Positions 10,908-18,558 of a stretch of DNA of 64,000 bases are shown in pieces; within the stretch, counting starts at the first letter, position 1; each line of letters opens with the position of its first letter. The notes under the pieces are model-generated. The model searched no databases and was not told the origin of the DNA. It saw only the letters and a program-made list of their open reading frames with translations. Position numbers and translations under genes: made by a program. The DNA is taken from assembly GCF_004009905.1 (NCBI RefSeq), contig NZ_ML136873.1, forward strand, positions 83,310 to 147,309, read 5' to 3'. Source of the DNA: Lactobacillus xujianguonis (GTDB taxonomy: Bacteria; Bacillota; Bacilli; Lactobacillales; Lactobacillaceae).

Positions 10908-10941
10908 GCATAAGTACAAAAATTTAATTACATACCCATGA

Positions 10942-10967
10942 AAGCCTTTACGTGTAAAGGCTTTTTT
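10942..10967 (+). terminator. Terminator after dnaB
   Basis: AAGCCTTTAC and GTAAAGGCTT form a tight hairpin followed by T6. A TATAAT at 10971-10976 just beyond it is the likely -10 of the next gene. Confidence 0.85.
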
Positions 10968-11028
10968 GCATATAATTAATGCAGCATATAAAACGCAGTT
11001 AGAACATAAAAAGAAAAGGATGATGAAC

Positions 11029-11907
11029 ATGGCAGATAAAAAGTATGTAGGCAGTATTGAAGCTGGTGGAACCAAGTTTATTGTTGCCGTGCAAGATGTC
11101 GCAACTGGCAAAGAAGTTGCAAGAGACCGGATCCCTACCACGACTGCTAAGGAAACTTTAGCCAAGACGGCAGAGTTTTTTAAGGAGCATCCAGTTGATG
11201 CTTTAGGAATTGGGACTTTTGGTCCGATTGATATTAACCAAAATTCACGCACCTTTGGTTATATTTTGGATACACCAAAGCCAGGTTGGTCAGGAACTAA
11301 CGTGAAAGGTTATTTTGAAAAGGAATTAGGCATTCCCGTTGTCATGACGACTGACGTTAACGCTTCTTGTTATGGCGAATATATTGCGCGTGGCCGTGAT
11401 AATTCTAAGTCTTACTTCTACATCACAATCGGTACTGGAATTGGTGCTGGCATTGTACAAGAAGGTAAGTTTGTGGGATTAAACAATCACCCAGAAATGG
11501 GTCATATGTTAGTTAAGACATATCCTGGTGATGACTATGAAGGACACTGTCCATTCCACGGTAACAAGTGTGCCGAAGGGATGGCTGCTGGTCCTTCAAT
11601 TGAAGGACGTTTAGGTATTCCAGGTGAAAAGGTTGCCCGTGACAACAAGGTCTTCACATACATTGCCTACTATGTTGCTCAAGTTCTTTTCAACGCTTAT
11701 ATGGCTGCTCGTCCTGATGTGATGGTTGTTGGTGGTTCAGTTTTAACTGAAGACGACTTGGTTAAGGTACGGAAATTCTTTGATGACTTTAACAACAACT
11801 ATGTTGCTACGCCAGATTTGGATAAGTTGATTGTACGTCCAGCTGTCGCAGATAACGGTTCAGCTACTTTAGGTGATTTTGAATTAGCGAAAACTGTCTT
11901 GAAATAA
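11029..11907 (+). CDS. ROK-family sugar kinase, fructokinase-like
   Basis: This is a 292-residue cytosolic ROK kinase that phosphorylates a hexose, most likely fructose. The N-terminal phosphate loop is SIEAGGTKF. The zinc/ROK signature HPEMGHMLVKTYPGDD is followed by the CPFHGNKCAEG cysteine motif seen in ScrK/GmuE-type fructokinases. Glycine loops are ITIGTGIGAGIV and VVGGSV. ATG 11029 is preferred because AAAAGGA at 11014-11020 is 8 nt upstream; two closer ATGs at 11020 and 11023 overlap the ribosome-binding site. It is flanked by terminators, so it is monocistronic. Glucose or mannose specificity cannot be excluded. Confidence 0.88.
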   Translation: MADKKYVGSIEAGGTKFIVAVQDVATGKEVARDRIPTTTAKETLAKTAEFFKEHPVDALGIGTFGPIDINQNSRTFGYILDTPKPGWSGTNVKGYFEKELGIPVVMTTDVNASCYGEYIARGRDNSKSYFYITIGTGIGAGIVQEGKFVGLNNHPEMGHMLVKTYPGDDYEGHCPFHGNKCAEGMAAGPSIEGRLGIPGEKVARDNKVFTYIAYYVAQVLFNAYMAARPDVMVVGGSVLTEDDLVKVRKFFDDFNNNYVATPDLDKLIVRPAVADNGSATLGDFELAKTVLK

Positions 11908-11929
11908 AAATTAATTTGCATAGACTAGA

Positions 11930-11970
11930 AAACTAAGAATTGCTATCGAAAAGTAATTCTTAGTTTTTTT
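11930..11970 (+). terminator. Terminator after the ROK kinase
   Basis: AACTAAGAATT and AATTCTTAGTT form an 11-bp stem with a 14-nt spacer, followed by T7. Confidence 0.88.
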
Positions 11971-11999
11971 GTAAATAAAATATTTTAGGGGATGAGCTT

Positions 12000-13199
12000 A
12001 TGCATAAATGGATTTTTATGCAGCGACTGCAACTGGTTTTAGCTGGTTTAATTTTGGTAGTAGCTAGTATTTAGAATGGCTTAGGGATGCCGATAGCTTT
12101 GCTTATTTTCGGCATGCTCTTAGTAATCGCAGCCTTAATTTTTAATGGCTTCAAGTATGAGCAACCATGGTGGCTCACGATTAAGGAATACGTTAATGCC
12201 TTCATACCAATAGCGCTAATTTTAGCTTTAAAAATTCTATTTCACTTTGTGCTAAAGAATACTTCATTTCCTAAGCCGATAAGTATAACTATTTACAGTA
12301 TCTTAGCTTTAACCCTATTTTTACCATTTTTAAAAGTAAGCCTAGTCCCACTAAGAAAATTCATTCCTAAATTATTGGCAGTGTTTATTTTATCAATCTG
12401 TGTTTTAAATCTACTAGTTACAAGTTATCATTTTAAGAATGAAATCTTGTTTGCCATTAATGATTCCAGCATTATCAACGCTTTTCTGTTTTTAGGATTT
12501 GCACTTTATTTAGGGAATAAGTGGTGGCAAACAGCTAAAATGAATTTATATTTTAGCGGTGCGTTTAAATCTCAATGGCTATTTCTGCTTATTTTGTTAG
12601 TTTTTATCATTGGGAGTTCAGTATTCAGTGCTCTAATTAATTTGACTAGTCAATTTAAAGATGCTATTTGGAATTGGACAGCCACATTTTCAATATTAAA
12701 TAAATTCCCAGGCTTAAATCTCATTTTGGCTGCAATTGAAGCAGGAATTTTAGAAGAAACATTGCGCTGGCTCAATCTACGAATAGTTTTGAGTAAGTTT
12801 AGGCATCATCGTGGAAGAATAGAATTAGCGGTTTTAATTAGTGCTTTAATTTTTGCCGTTAGTCATAGCGTAAATTATTTTAGCGGACAAACAGCTGCAT
12901 TAACGGCAGTTCAAATCTTTATCACTCTAGGTTTCTGCTTATTCTTAGCAGCGGTTTATCTTTATACGGGACAATTTTGGTTAATCGTTTTAATTCATGC
13001 TTGCCAAGATTGGCTCGTCTTTCGGATCAAAGTTAATCCTCTTGCAGATATGTCAGCGTCAGGGTGGTGGTTATCAATTGATCCTCATCAGTTTTTGCCT
13101 AGCTTGCTTGTCGTTTTAGTATATGGTGCTTTTACTATTGTGCTGTTAACGGGCAAGAGGAGAAGCGTGATTAAAGCTCATCTGGAAAAAATGTCTTGA
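12000..13199 (+). pseudogene. CPBP-family intramembrane protease gene interrupted by an amber codon
   Basis: The long open frame (12087-13199, 370 residues) encodes a multi-helix membrane protein with CPBP/Abi hallmarks: AGILEETLRWLNLR (Glu-Glu...Arg), FAVSHSVNYF and VLIHACQDW with the catalytic His. A 24-codon stretch starting at ATG 12000 is in the same frame and separated only by TAG at 12072-12074. ATG 12000 has a good ribosome-binding site (AGGGG, 8-nt spacing), whereas ATG 12087 has AGGG directly against it. Read through the TAG, the N-terminus is one continuous hydrophobic helix. I infer a nonsense mutation, probably CAG to TAG. Residual translation from 12087 is possible. Members act as prenyl-protein proteases or bacteriocin-immunity proteins; the role here is unknown. 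Confidence 0.7.
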
Positions 13200-13214
13200 A
13201 ATAAAAAAAGCAAG

Positions 13215-13258
13215 AAAAAAGCCTGAATTCTTAACAAAAGGTTAAGTCGGGCTTTTTT
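13215..13258 (+). terminator. Terminator after the CPBP gene
   Basis: The stem is AAGCCTGA...TCGGGCTT with an inner CTTAAC/GTTAAG pairing, followed by T6. Confidence 0.8.
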
Positions 13259-13271
13259 AATTCTTTTCAAA

Positions 13272-13284
13272 TGACACAGTGTCA
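13272..13284 (+). promoter_or_regulatory. Palindromic operator TGACACAGTGTCA upstream of csbD
   Basis: This is a perfect 13-bp palindrome of form TGACA-N3-TGTCA, placed where the -35 region should be, about 50 nt before the csbD ribosome-binding site. The same form (TGACATTGTGTCA) occurs at 56678-56690 upstream of a csbD-like remnant, so it is likely a shared regulator site. Confidence 0.55.
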
Positions 13285-13335
13285 CACTTCATGTAAGATT
13301 AAGACATAAACTAAAACAAGAAAGGAGGATTGGCT

Positions 13336-13524
13336 ATGGCTAGAGAAAATACAGGTCTCAAAGACAAAGTTGTCGGCAAGATGAAAGAAGTCGAAGGTAA
13401 GCTTACCGGCGACAAATTGCGCGAAGCCCAAGGCAAGGCGCAACAGACCAAAGGAAAAGTGAAAGATAGGATAGATGATGTTCGCAAAAACATCGAAGAA
13501 CACAAGGAAGAGAAGGTGACCTAA
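13336..13524 (+). CDS. CsbD-family stress-response protein
   Basis: This is a 62-residue, highly charged, mostly helical cytosolic protein with the CsbD pattern: GLKDKVVGKMKEVEGKLTGD followed by LREAQGKAQQTKGKVKD. The family is induced by general stress; its molecular role is poorly defined. ATG 13336 is chosen because AAAGGAGG at 13321-13328 lies 7 nt upstream; an in-frame TTG at 13330 is too close. It overlaps the signals of the next gene (1-nt gap), so the two are co-expressed. A palindromic operator lies upstream. Confidence 0.9.
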   Translation: MARENTGLKDKVVGKMKEVEGKLTGDKLREAQGKAQQTKGKVKDRIDDVRKNIEEHKEEKVT

Positions 13525-13525
13525 G

Positions 13526-13792
13526 ATGTTACATTGGTTATGGGTATTAATTGTAGGTGGCGTTATTGGCTTGATCGCAGGTGCAATCACTGGCCGCGGT
13601 CAATCAATGGGCTGGATTGCTAATATTTTAGCAGGATTGATTGGTTCTTCAATTGGCCAAGCATTGCTTGGGTCATGGGGACCACAAGTAGCCGGCATGG
13701 CTGTCGTGCCATCAATTTTAGGAGCAGTGATCTTAGTATTGATTGTTTCCTTCATTATAGGCATGATGAATGGTCGTCGCCGGACAGACTAA
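13526..13792 (+). CDS. GlsB/YeaQ/YmgE-family small membrane protein
   Basis: This is an 88-residue protein with three hydrophobic segments and glycine-rich motifs: GGVIGLIAGAITGRGQSMG and ANILAGLIGSSIGQALLG. It belongs to the transglycosylase-associated (GlsB/YeaQ/YmgE) family linked to envelope or osmotic stress. Its enzymatic activity is unproven despite the family name. It starts 1 nt after the csbD stop, with the ribosome-binding site inside the csbD end (GAAGGTGA). The csbD-glsB pairing suggests a stress operon controlled by the upstream palindrome. Confidence 0.88.
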   Translation: MLHWLWVLIVGGVIGLIAGAITGRGQSMGWIANILAGLIGSSIGQALLGSWGPQVAGMAVVPSILGAVILVLIVSFIIGMMNGRRRTD

Positions 13793-13819
13793 TGAAAAAA
13801 ATAAATAAAAAATGAATCC

Positions 13820-13860
13820 AAAAAAGGTATTTGAGTTAGCTAGCTCAAATACCTTTTTCT
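13820..13860. terminator. Bidirectional terminator between glsB and the DUF2974 gene
   Basis: AAAAAGGTATTTGAG pairs with CTCAAATACCTTTTT around an 8-nt loop. T tracts on both strands serve the convergent genes. Confidence 0.92.
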
Positions 13861-13866
13861 TCTAAT

Positions 13867-15099
13867 TTACTTTTTGTGAAAATGATGCCCGTTAAATTTC
13901 TTCTTTTCTAGTAACTTCTTGTCTAGCTTGATATCTGGCAGATCAGGATCATAAAATTCAAAGAAAATTGGGGCCTTTTTAGAGTCTGAGCTCTTAGGGT
14001 AATCCTGGTACTGATATTCCGTACTAGTGAAGGGCACGTTGTTACTTTTGCGATAAGTTTCCCAGATATCGGTAAACATGGTGTTAAAAATTTTCCGTAA
14101 CTCAGGGTCAAGGGACATTAAAACCTTACTGAGACGGTAAGTTCCTAGCAGTTTATGAGCGGTTAATTGATTAACATCGCTGATGTCTAAGTTTTCAAAA
14201 GCATTAAACAAGGCGGAGAACATCTTGCCTCGCTTGGCGTCAGGGATGGAATGGTTGAAGTGAATTAAAGAGTGACGAATAATGCGCGCACCAGTTGAAA
14301 GGCCATCAGCTAACACGAAACTATCCCGGCCAACGCGCCAACGACGTGGATCATGTTGATCAGTCATGGAAGCGTCGCATTTGATGATTAAGGTGCGTTC
14401 GGGATGGTCCAACATAGCACCAATGATTGAGCCTTCTGGGAGGTAGGTCTTTAGTTTAGGCAGGATGAGCTTAAAGCCAGGGGAAGTAAAGACTTTATGG
14501 TAAAAGCCTGGTCCATCAAAGTTGAGAGCCTTAATCACGCGATCTTGAATTTCTGGTCGTACCGCACTTAAGGCATATTGCGCAAAGTTGCCGCCCTTAG
14601 AGTGGCCGACTAAGTAGATGCGATCATTGGGGAAGTCATTAGCGATCCGGTTTAAGTAGCTAGCGGCGACATTTTGTCCGTAAACTTCCGGGGTATAGTT
14701 CATAACCATATCTTCCTGCCAACCAATCATTGTGCTGTCTGTGCCGCGGTAGGAAATTAAAATTGTTTTATCGGTTAAACGGAAAGTAGCAGCAGTAAAT
14801 TGCAAGGGATGTGGTGCGGTCTCTAAGCGATTAGTCCAGTCAAGGATCTCTAAATTGCCTAGACGGGGACTGTGCGGCAATAAGAAAACTTCGGTTCCAG
14901 TTTCGTCGTGCATTTGATGTTGGAAAGAGGGGAGTTTACGCAATTGTTCTGCCACTTCAGCGAAGGTGTGGCCGACGGCTGATTCATCGCCGGGTAAGTA
15001 GATAAGTGAAGCTAAAAGAGCCGCGTCGACGCTATTAAAAGGCTTCTCGCTGAAAGAGAGGTCACCTCGCCAACGTAAGTATTCAAGTGAATTTGCCAA
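13867..15099 (-). CDS. DUF2974 (Mbeg1-like) alpha/beta-hydrolase
   Basis: This is a 410-residue protein with the DUF2974/Mbeg1-like lipase-3 architecture. The nucleophile elbow is YLVGHSKGGNFAQYA (GxSxG), preceded by ILISYRGTDSTMIGWQED, which resembles the oxyanion region of class 3 lipases. No signal peptide is seen, so it is cytosolic. The C-terminus is Lys/His-rich. The substrate is not predictable from sequence. It is a single gene, convergent with glsB. An AGGAAG ribosome-binding site lies on the minus strand just upstream of ATG 15099. Confidence 0.85.
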   Translation of the reverse strand: MANSLEYLRWRGDLSFSEKPFNSVDAALLASLIYLPGDESAVGHTFAEVAEQLRKLPSFQHQMHDETGTEVFLLPHSPRLGNLEILDWTNRLETAPHPLQFTAATFRLTDKTILISYRGTDSTMIGWQEDMVMNYTPEVYGQNVAASYLNRIANDFPNDRIYLVGHSKGGNFAQYALSAVRPEIQDRVIKALNFDGPGFYHKVFTSPGFKLILPKLKTYLPEGSIIGAMLDHPERTLIIKCDASMTDQHDPRRWRVGRDSFVLADGLSTGARIIRHSLIHFNHSIPDAKRGKMFSALFNAFENLDISDVNQLTAHKLLGTYRLSKVLMSLDPELRKIFNTMFTDIWETYRKSNNVPFTSTEYQYQDYPKSSDSKKAPIFFEFYDPDLPDIKLDKKLLEKKKFNGHHFHKK

Positions 15100-15164
15100 A
15101 AAATCTTCCTTTCTAAGATAAGTGTGATGTTATAACTTTAATTTTAGCAATTTTTTACTGCAAA

Positions 15165-15200
15165 AATAAAAATATGTCCCATCAAAAGGACATATTTTGA
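15165..15200 (-). terminator. Terminator of the mgtC-like gene
   Basis: AATATGTCC and GGACATATT pair around a short loop. On the minus strand a T-rich tail follows at lower coordinates. Confidence 0.82.
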
Positions 15201-15221
15201 AAGAAAATTAACTTTTAAGGC

Positions 15222-15932
15222 TTATTTCCCGCCACGAGTATAACTAATGCGGGTGATGTCAGGATACTTCCTGAGCGCCATAATAATGTCATTCTCGTCT
15301 TGTTTATTATCGATAATGCCATCAACGTTGAAGACAATGCGTTCATCACTTACATCAAGAATCTTGACGGAGACATTTTCGACTTTATTTTCTTCAAGTT
15401 CGTGCGTAATTTGCGCCAGAATATGATGCTTGTTGACTGCTTCAATTTGAATATTAAAGCGGACATGGAGGATGATCTTATTAATTAAAGTATCATCGTG
15501 GAAAAGCATTTGCACAATAAAGAGAAAGGCTGTTGAGAGAATGCCGATGACGTACATTCCGGCACCAACTGCCATCCCGATTGCAGCAGTTGCCCAGACG
15601 CCGGCTGCAGTGGTCAAACCAGAGATTTGCTCCCGGCGTACCAGAATAGTACCGGCACCAATAAAGGAAATCCCAGTAACGATCTGAGCGGCAATTCTGG
15701 AAGGGTCTAGCGCGATATTATGCATATTAAGAATATCGGCAAAACCATATTTAGAAACAATCATGAACAAAGCAGAAGCAATCGCAACCACGATGTGGGT
15801 TCTCACCCCTGCACTTTTTCTTTGAATGGCCCGCTCATAACCAATGGCGCCACCGCAGACGGCAGCAATAATGATTCTGAGTAGCCAATCAACTTGAATT
15901 TGAAATGGAGCCAAGGTAATTAGGCTAAACAT
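15222..15932 (-). CDS. MgtC/SapB-family membrane protein
   Basis: This is a 236-residue protein. Four N-terminal hydrophobic helices (to about residue 130) contain the MgtC signature GGAIGYERAIQRKSAGVRTH, followed by SFIGAGTILVRR and GVWATAAIGMAVGAG. A soluble C-terminal ACT-like domain follows (about residues 150-236). Family members modulate Mg2+ homeostasis or the F-type ATPase under Mg limitation; the function here is inferred from family only. AGAGGGA precedes the ATG on the minus strand. It is transcribed alone, divergent from the tRNA-Thr region. Confidence 0.9.
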   Translation of the reverse strand: MFSLITLAPFQIQVDWLLRIIIAAVCGGAIGYERAIQRKSAGVRTHIVVAIASALFMIVSKYGFADILNMHNIALDPSRIAAQIVTGISFIGAGTILVRREQISGLTTAAGVWATAAIGMAVGAGMYVIGILSTAFLFIVQMLFHDDTLINKIILHVRFNIQIEAVNKHHILAQITHELEENKVENVSVKILDVSDERIVFNVDGIIDNKQDENDIIMALRKYPDITRISYTRGGK

Positions 15933-16035
15933 GAAATCCCTCTTTCTATTAATATTTGGATCACGGCTTCCATTTTAGTCTATTTGGCTTAAATTTACAG
16001 GTAAGAATTTTTTTGAAACTTTTTTCAAAAAACAC

Positions 16036-16064
16036 TTGCATGGGATAGATCTATATGGTTTAAT
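16036..16064 (+). promoter_or_regulatory. Strong promoter of tRNA-Thr
   Basis: TTGCAT (16036-16041), a 17-nt spacer and TTTAAT (16059-16064) lie about 33 nt before the tRNA. Right after the -10 comes the hairpin GTTGTC/GACAAC (16072-16088), nearly identical to the element after the rRNA promoter at 63854. Confidence 0.7.
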
Positions 16065-16097
16065 TAATACTGTTGTCGGTGAGACAACGCAAGAGTT

Positions 16098-16170
16098 GCT
16101 GACTTAGCTCAGTTGGCAGAGCACCTCACTAGTAATGAGGAGGTCGGAGGTTCGAACCCTCTAGTCAGCA
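16098..16170 (+). tRNA. tRNA-Thr, anticodon AGU
   Basis: A complete 73-nt cloverleaf is seen. The acceptor GCTGACT pairs with AGTCAGC. The D stem is GCTC/GAGC. The anticodon stem CCTCA/TGAGG encloses the loop CTAGTAA, giving anticodon AGT. The T stem is GGAGG/CCTCT around TTCGAAC. The discriminator is A and CCA is not encoded. An A34 anticodon for Thr is unusual in bacteria outside some Lactobacillales and Mollicutes. It would need TadA-type inosine formation or superwobble decoding. Confidence 0.95.
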
Positions 16171-16184
16171 TAAATAGATTCGTT

Positions 16185-16214
16185 AGACATGGTTTAAACG
16201 CCATGTCTTTTTTG
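16185..16214 (+). terminator. Terminator after tRNA-Thr
   Basis: AGACATGG (16185-16192) pairs with CCATGTCT (16201-16208) and is followed by T6. Confidence 0.9.
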
Positions 16215-16235
16215 TTGTCTTGCATACAAGATTAT

Positions 16236-16264
16236 TTGATACTGTGTGTCAAATGTCATACAAT
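16236..16264 (+). promoter_or_regulatory. Promoter and candidate operator of the RelB/YafQ module
   Basis: TTGATA (16236-16241), a 17-nt spacer and TACAAT (16259-16264) form a near-consensus promoter. TTGA...TCAA within it (16236-16253) is an inverted repeat that could be the antitoxin operator. Confidence 0.65.
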
Positions 16265-16282
16265 ATAAATGAGGTGGTAAAT

Positions 16283-16543
16283 ATGGATTCAAGAGTAGAT
16301 AGTAGAGTTCCAACTGATATTAAAGAAAAAGCCAGCAAAGAATTGGCCGCACACGGTTTGTCTATTTCCAGTTTTATCAGAATGGTATTATCATCAGTTG
16401 CAAATGATGGACTACCTAAATATTGGGGAATTCCTAATGCTGAGACTATGTCATCAATCGATGAAGCTATTGATGACATGAAGAATCCTCATTTAAAGAG
16501 TGCATCTTCATATGATGAGCTGGAGAAATTACTAGATGAGTAA
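16283..16543 (+). CDS. RelB/DinJ-family antitoxin
   Basis: This is an 86-residue protein. The N-terminal ribbon-helix-helix (about residues 1-48: DSRVDSRVPTDIKEKASKEL, then GLSISSFIRMVLSSVA) is followed by an acidic C-terminal toxin-wrapping tail ending SYDELEKLLDE. It neutralises the YafQ-like toxin, whose start overlaps it by 8 nt, and probably autorepresses the operon through the inverted repeat in its promoter. ATG 16283 has a GAGGTGGT ribosome-binding site; longer in-frame starts lack one and would overlap the promoter. The pair sits directly behind tRNA-Thr. Confidence 0.9.
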   Translation: MDSRVDSRVPTDIKEKASKELAAHGLSISSFIRMVLSSVANDGLPKYWGIPNAETMSSIDEAIDDMKNPHLKSASSYDELEKLLDE

Positions 16544-16907
16544 GATAATTCCTACAAGTCGATTTAAAAAGCAAAGAAAAAAGGTTAAAAAGAATCCGCG
16601 CTGGCACAACATTTTCTATGGTGAAGTACCTTTTGAAGATGACCATCGTTCTCCTTGGCAGTACATTATTGAATGTTTTTTAAATGATGATCCAATTCCT
16701 GATTACTTTTATGAACATCCAATTACATTGACTAAGCGTCAACGCCAGGAGATTAAAAATAGATTTGGCAGTTTGACTAATCTAGACATTAGAGGATTAG
16801 ATTTACATTTTGACGGTCATAACGGAGATCATTTACTCCTGTATATTAGAACGAATAAAGACATAATATATTTAGCAGGCATAGGCACTCATTCAGATTT
16901 ATTTTAA
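16536..16907 (+). CDS. YafQ-family mRNA interferase toxin (RelE fold)
   Basis: This is a 123-residue basic protein that begins SKIIPTSRFKKQRKKVKKNP. It ends in the hallmark GIGTHSDLF, where His and Phe match the catalytic H87/F91 of YafQ. It is longer than E. coli YafQ (92 residues), with extra sequence in the middle (FYEHPITLTKRQRQEIKNRF). YafQ enzymes cut mRNA on translating ribosomes. The start lies inside the antitoxin gene with an 8-nt overlap. Catalytic competence is inferred from the C-terminal motif only. Confidence 0.82.
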   Translation: MSKIIPTSRFKKQRKKVKKNPRWHNIFYGEVPFEDDHRSPWQYIIECFLNDDPIPDYFYEHPITLTKRQRQEIKNRFGSLTNLDIRGLDLHFDGHNGDHLLLYIRTNKDIIYLAGIGTHSDLF

Positions 16908-16995
16908 AACGCTAAAACATCTAAGATGGGACTGTCAAAAAGTGGGAGATATTTTTGTTAACTAACCGTCCGCTTTTTTATGTATAATCGCTGAA

Positions 16996-17015
16996 GTGCA
17001 TGTCGGAGTAAGAGA
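16996..17015 (+). repeat. Dispersed repeat, divergent copy A
   Basis: GTGCATGTCGGAGTAAGAGA resembles the 18-20-nt motif tgCTTGTCnncGTAAGaa found in five other gaps between 17 and 23.4 kb. Confidence 0.4.
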
Positions 17016-17092
17016 ATTGCGAGCAGTTGATTAATTTATTAATCTTCTGCTTTTGATACGAAGTAAAAATGGTTAATCTATAAATTAAAATC

Positions 17093-17144
17093 AATTCTCG
17101 TTGATTCTCGTTGATTCGTGTCGATTCTCGTTCAATTCGACACG
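17093..17144. repeat. Tandem 10-nt units with an inverted repeat
   Basis: Units of the form ATTCTCGTTG recur about every 10 nt, roughly four to five times, with substitutions. CGTGTCGA (17117-17124) and TCGACACG (17137-17144) are perfect complements. The 10-nt period equals one helical turn. A related ATTCTCGTTATTCTC stretch occurs near 56914. Confidence 0.6.
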
Positions 17145-17168
17145 CAATTCGATAAGTAATCGCTCAAC

Positions 17169-17186
17169 TGCTTGTCCCCGTAAGAA
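17169..17186 (+). repeat. Dispersed repeat, copy B
   Basis: TGCTTGTCCCCGTAAGAA lies in the gap after the toxin gene. Confidence 0.6.
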
Positions 17187-17294
17187 AAAAGCTTGTCGAG
17201 AAAGCTCGAGATTTTCGATAAGCAATAAAAAAGTACGTTTCGCTATACCTTTCAATAAAACCAACTACAATAAGAGTTGAAGAAGGCGTTTTTT

Positions 17295-17543
17295 ATGACA
17301 AAAAGATATGAAAAAGAAGTCAAAGAAGCGGAAAGTGTATTAGAGGATAAGAAATTAACGGATAGCGAAATCTCACAAGAGTTAGTTTCTAAGGACCATC
17401 CAACTGAAAATGTGAAGCCAGCTGAGATTGATTTCTTGCGTAAAAAGCCATCTTTAGCAATGCAAATTGATTTTACCTTGTTAGGTGACCGTGCTGGATT
17501 GTCCAAGGAAGCTAAGGAAGAAGCCGCAGCTGCAGCTAAATAA
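17295..17543 (+). CDS. Small hypothetical protein, acidic, Ala-rich C-terminus
   Basis: This is an 82-residue cytosolic protein, not recognised. It begins MTKRYEKEVKEAESVLEDKK, is rich in Glu/Lys/Asp and ends in EEAAAAAK. It is likely helical, and no signal peptide or cysteine is seen. ATG 17295 is chosen because AGAAGG at 17281-17286 is 8 nt upstream; a TTG at 17277 lies before that site. A terminator follows. Codon use and the ribosome-binding site look genuine. No function can be assigned. Confidence 0.7.
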   Translation: MTKRYEKEVKEAESVLEDKKLTDSEISQELVSKDHPTENVKPAEIDFLRKKPSLAMQIDFTLLGDRAGLSKEAKEEAAAAAK

Positions 17544-17560
17544 TGTTAGTGAAAATAAAT

Positions 17561-17600
17561 TAAGTCCATTGCTCCATGAAAGGCAATGGACTTTTTATTT
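17561..17600 (+). terminator. Terminator after the 82-residue gene
   Basis: AAGTCCATTGC and GCAATGGACTT pair and are followed by a T-rich tail. On the other strand an A/T-rich flank may also serve the convergent WYL gene. Confidence 0.85.
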
Positions 17601-17617
17601 TTTTGTGAAAAGTAGCA

Positions 17618-18547
17618 CTAACAATATGAATCCACAATCTTCCTCAACTGCTTCAAATACGCATCCTTCAAACTTTCCGGTTCAATAATTCGTACATCAC
17701 TGCCTAACTTAAGTAAATATTGCACCATGTAATCTAATTCTTGCGGATTATACTGTCCAGTCAGGTAATTGGCGTTATGGTGCGTTTCAACTTTCATACT
17801 AGGATAAAGGTCGCGCAAGGCGGCCTTTTTTCCGTGTTCAGTGAGTCGACAGCGAAATTTAATGGTGCGGAAATTATTGAAGTAATTAGTTCTAATCTTA
17901 GTGAGTTCTGCAATCTTCTTAGTTTGCTTGTCAGGAGACAGTTTCAACTGTTTTAGTTTATTGCATTTGTAGATACGGTAAGTTTCACGCCTTAGATCAA
18001 AAGCCTCGGTGTACCAAAGCCCATTTTGATAAAAGATATTGGCAATCTGCAAAGTTTGCTTTTGCTCGGCTTGAGTATTCTGGCAAGTAACAGCTAGATT
18101 CTGCGTCGCAGCCTGCAACAATAAAGTTAAGTTTTGTGTGTCATCGACGGAAGGTTCACGACGATATTTCACAATATTTTGCATCTGCTTGATTTGCTTC
18201 TGGTAGTTGATCGGCAATGATTTTAGCAGTTTTTGGTAAATACTACTGAATGATTTTTTTAATGGGGTAGTAGATACCAGATCCATTGATTTTAGTGCAA
18301 AAAAGATGGCGTTGATCTCCTCAAAATTGAATTTGATGGGTACCCAGAGTTTTTCTTGGCTAATCTTGTAGCCACCGTTACGACCAACTTCTGAGTATAA
18401 AGGCAAGCCCATTTCCTCAAGCTCTGCAATGTCGCGCAGGGCAGTCCTTTCAGAAATTTTAAACTTGCTGGTTAGTTCATTTAAGTTAAAACTTTTGCGA
18501 TAGGAAAGATAAATTAATTCTTGGTTAAGACGATCTGCTTTTTTCAT
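17618..18547 (-). CDS. YafY-type transcriptional regulator (DeoR-like HTH plus WYL domain)
   Basis: This is a 309-residue regulator. The N-terminal winged HTH has YRKSFNLNELTSKFKISERT, then ALRDIAELEEMGLPLYSEVGRNGGY, the usual DeoR-like signature. The WYL-like domain (about residues 140-300) has the variant ...GLWYTEAFDLRRETYRIYKC, which binds ligands or nucleic acid in other family members. It is divergent from a pyridoxamine-oxidase-like gene with an 83-nt shared control region, the usual regulator-target layout. The effector is unknown. Confidence 0.88.
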   Translation of the reverse strand: MKKADRLNQELIYLSYRKSFNLNELTSKFKISERTALRDIAELEEMGLPLYSEVGRNGGYKISQEKLWVPIKFNFEEINAIFFALKSMDLVSTTPLKKSFSSIYQKLLKSLPINYQKQIKQMQNIVKYRREPSVDDTQNLTLLLQAATQNLAVTCQNTQAEQKQTLQIANIFYQNGLWYTEAFDLRRETYRIYKCNKLKQLKLSPDKQTKKIAELTKIRTNYFNNFRTIKFRCRLTEHGKKAALRDLYPSMKVETHHNANYLTGQYNPQELDYMVQYLLKLGSDVRIIEPESLKDAYLKQLRKIVDSYC

Positions 18548-18558
18548 TAATAAAATCC

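Larger units (their letters stand above)
16908..17280. other. 373-nt gene-free region rich in repeats and inverted repeats
   Basis: No open frame is supported. It contains two copies of a dispersed repeat (16996-17015, 17169-17186), a run of about 10-nt tandem units (17093-17142), a perfect 8-bp inverted repeat (17117-17124 with 17137-17144) and an imperfect one, CTTGTCGAGAA (17192-17202) with TTTTCGATAAG (17212-17222). It could be a degraded element or encode a structured RNA; neither is shown. Confidence 0.5.

Noticed and set aside
16098..16907. Integrative element using tRNA-Thr as attachment site
   Set aside because: A toxin-antitoxin pair follows the tRNA, but no integrase and no repeated 3' tRNA end were found downstream.
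16920..16945. GGGACTGTCAAAAAGTGGG as an insertion-sequence end
   Set aside because: It resembles IS termini seen in lactobacilli, but there is no partner inverted repeat, target duplication or transposase remnant nearby.
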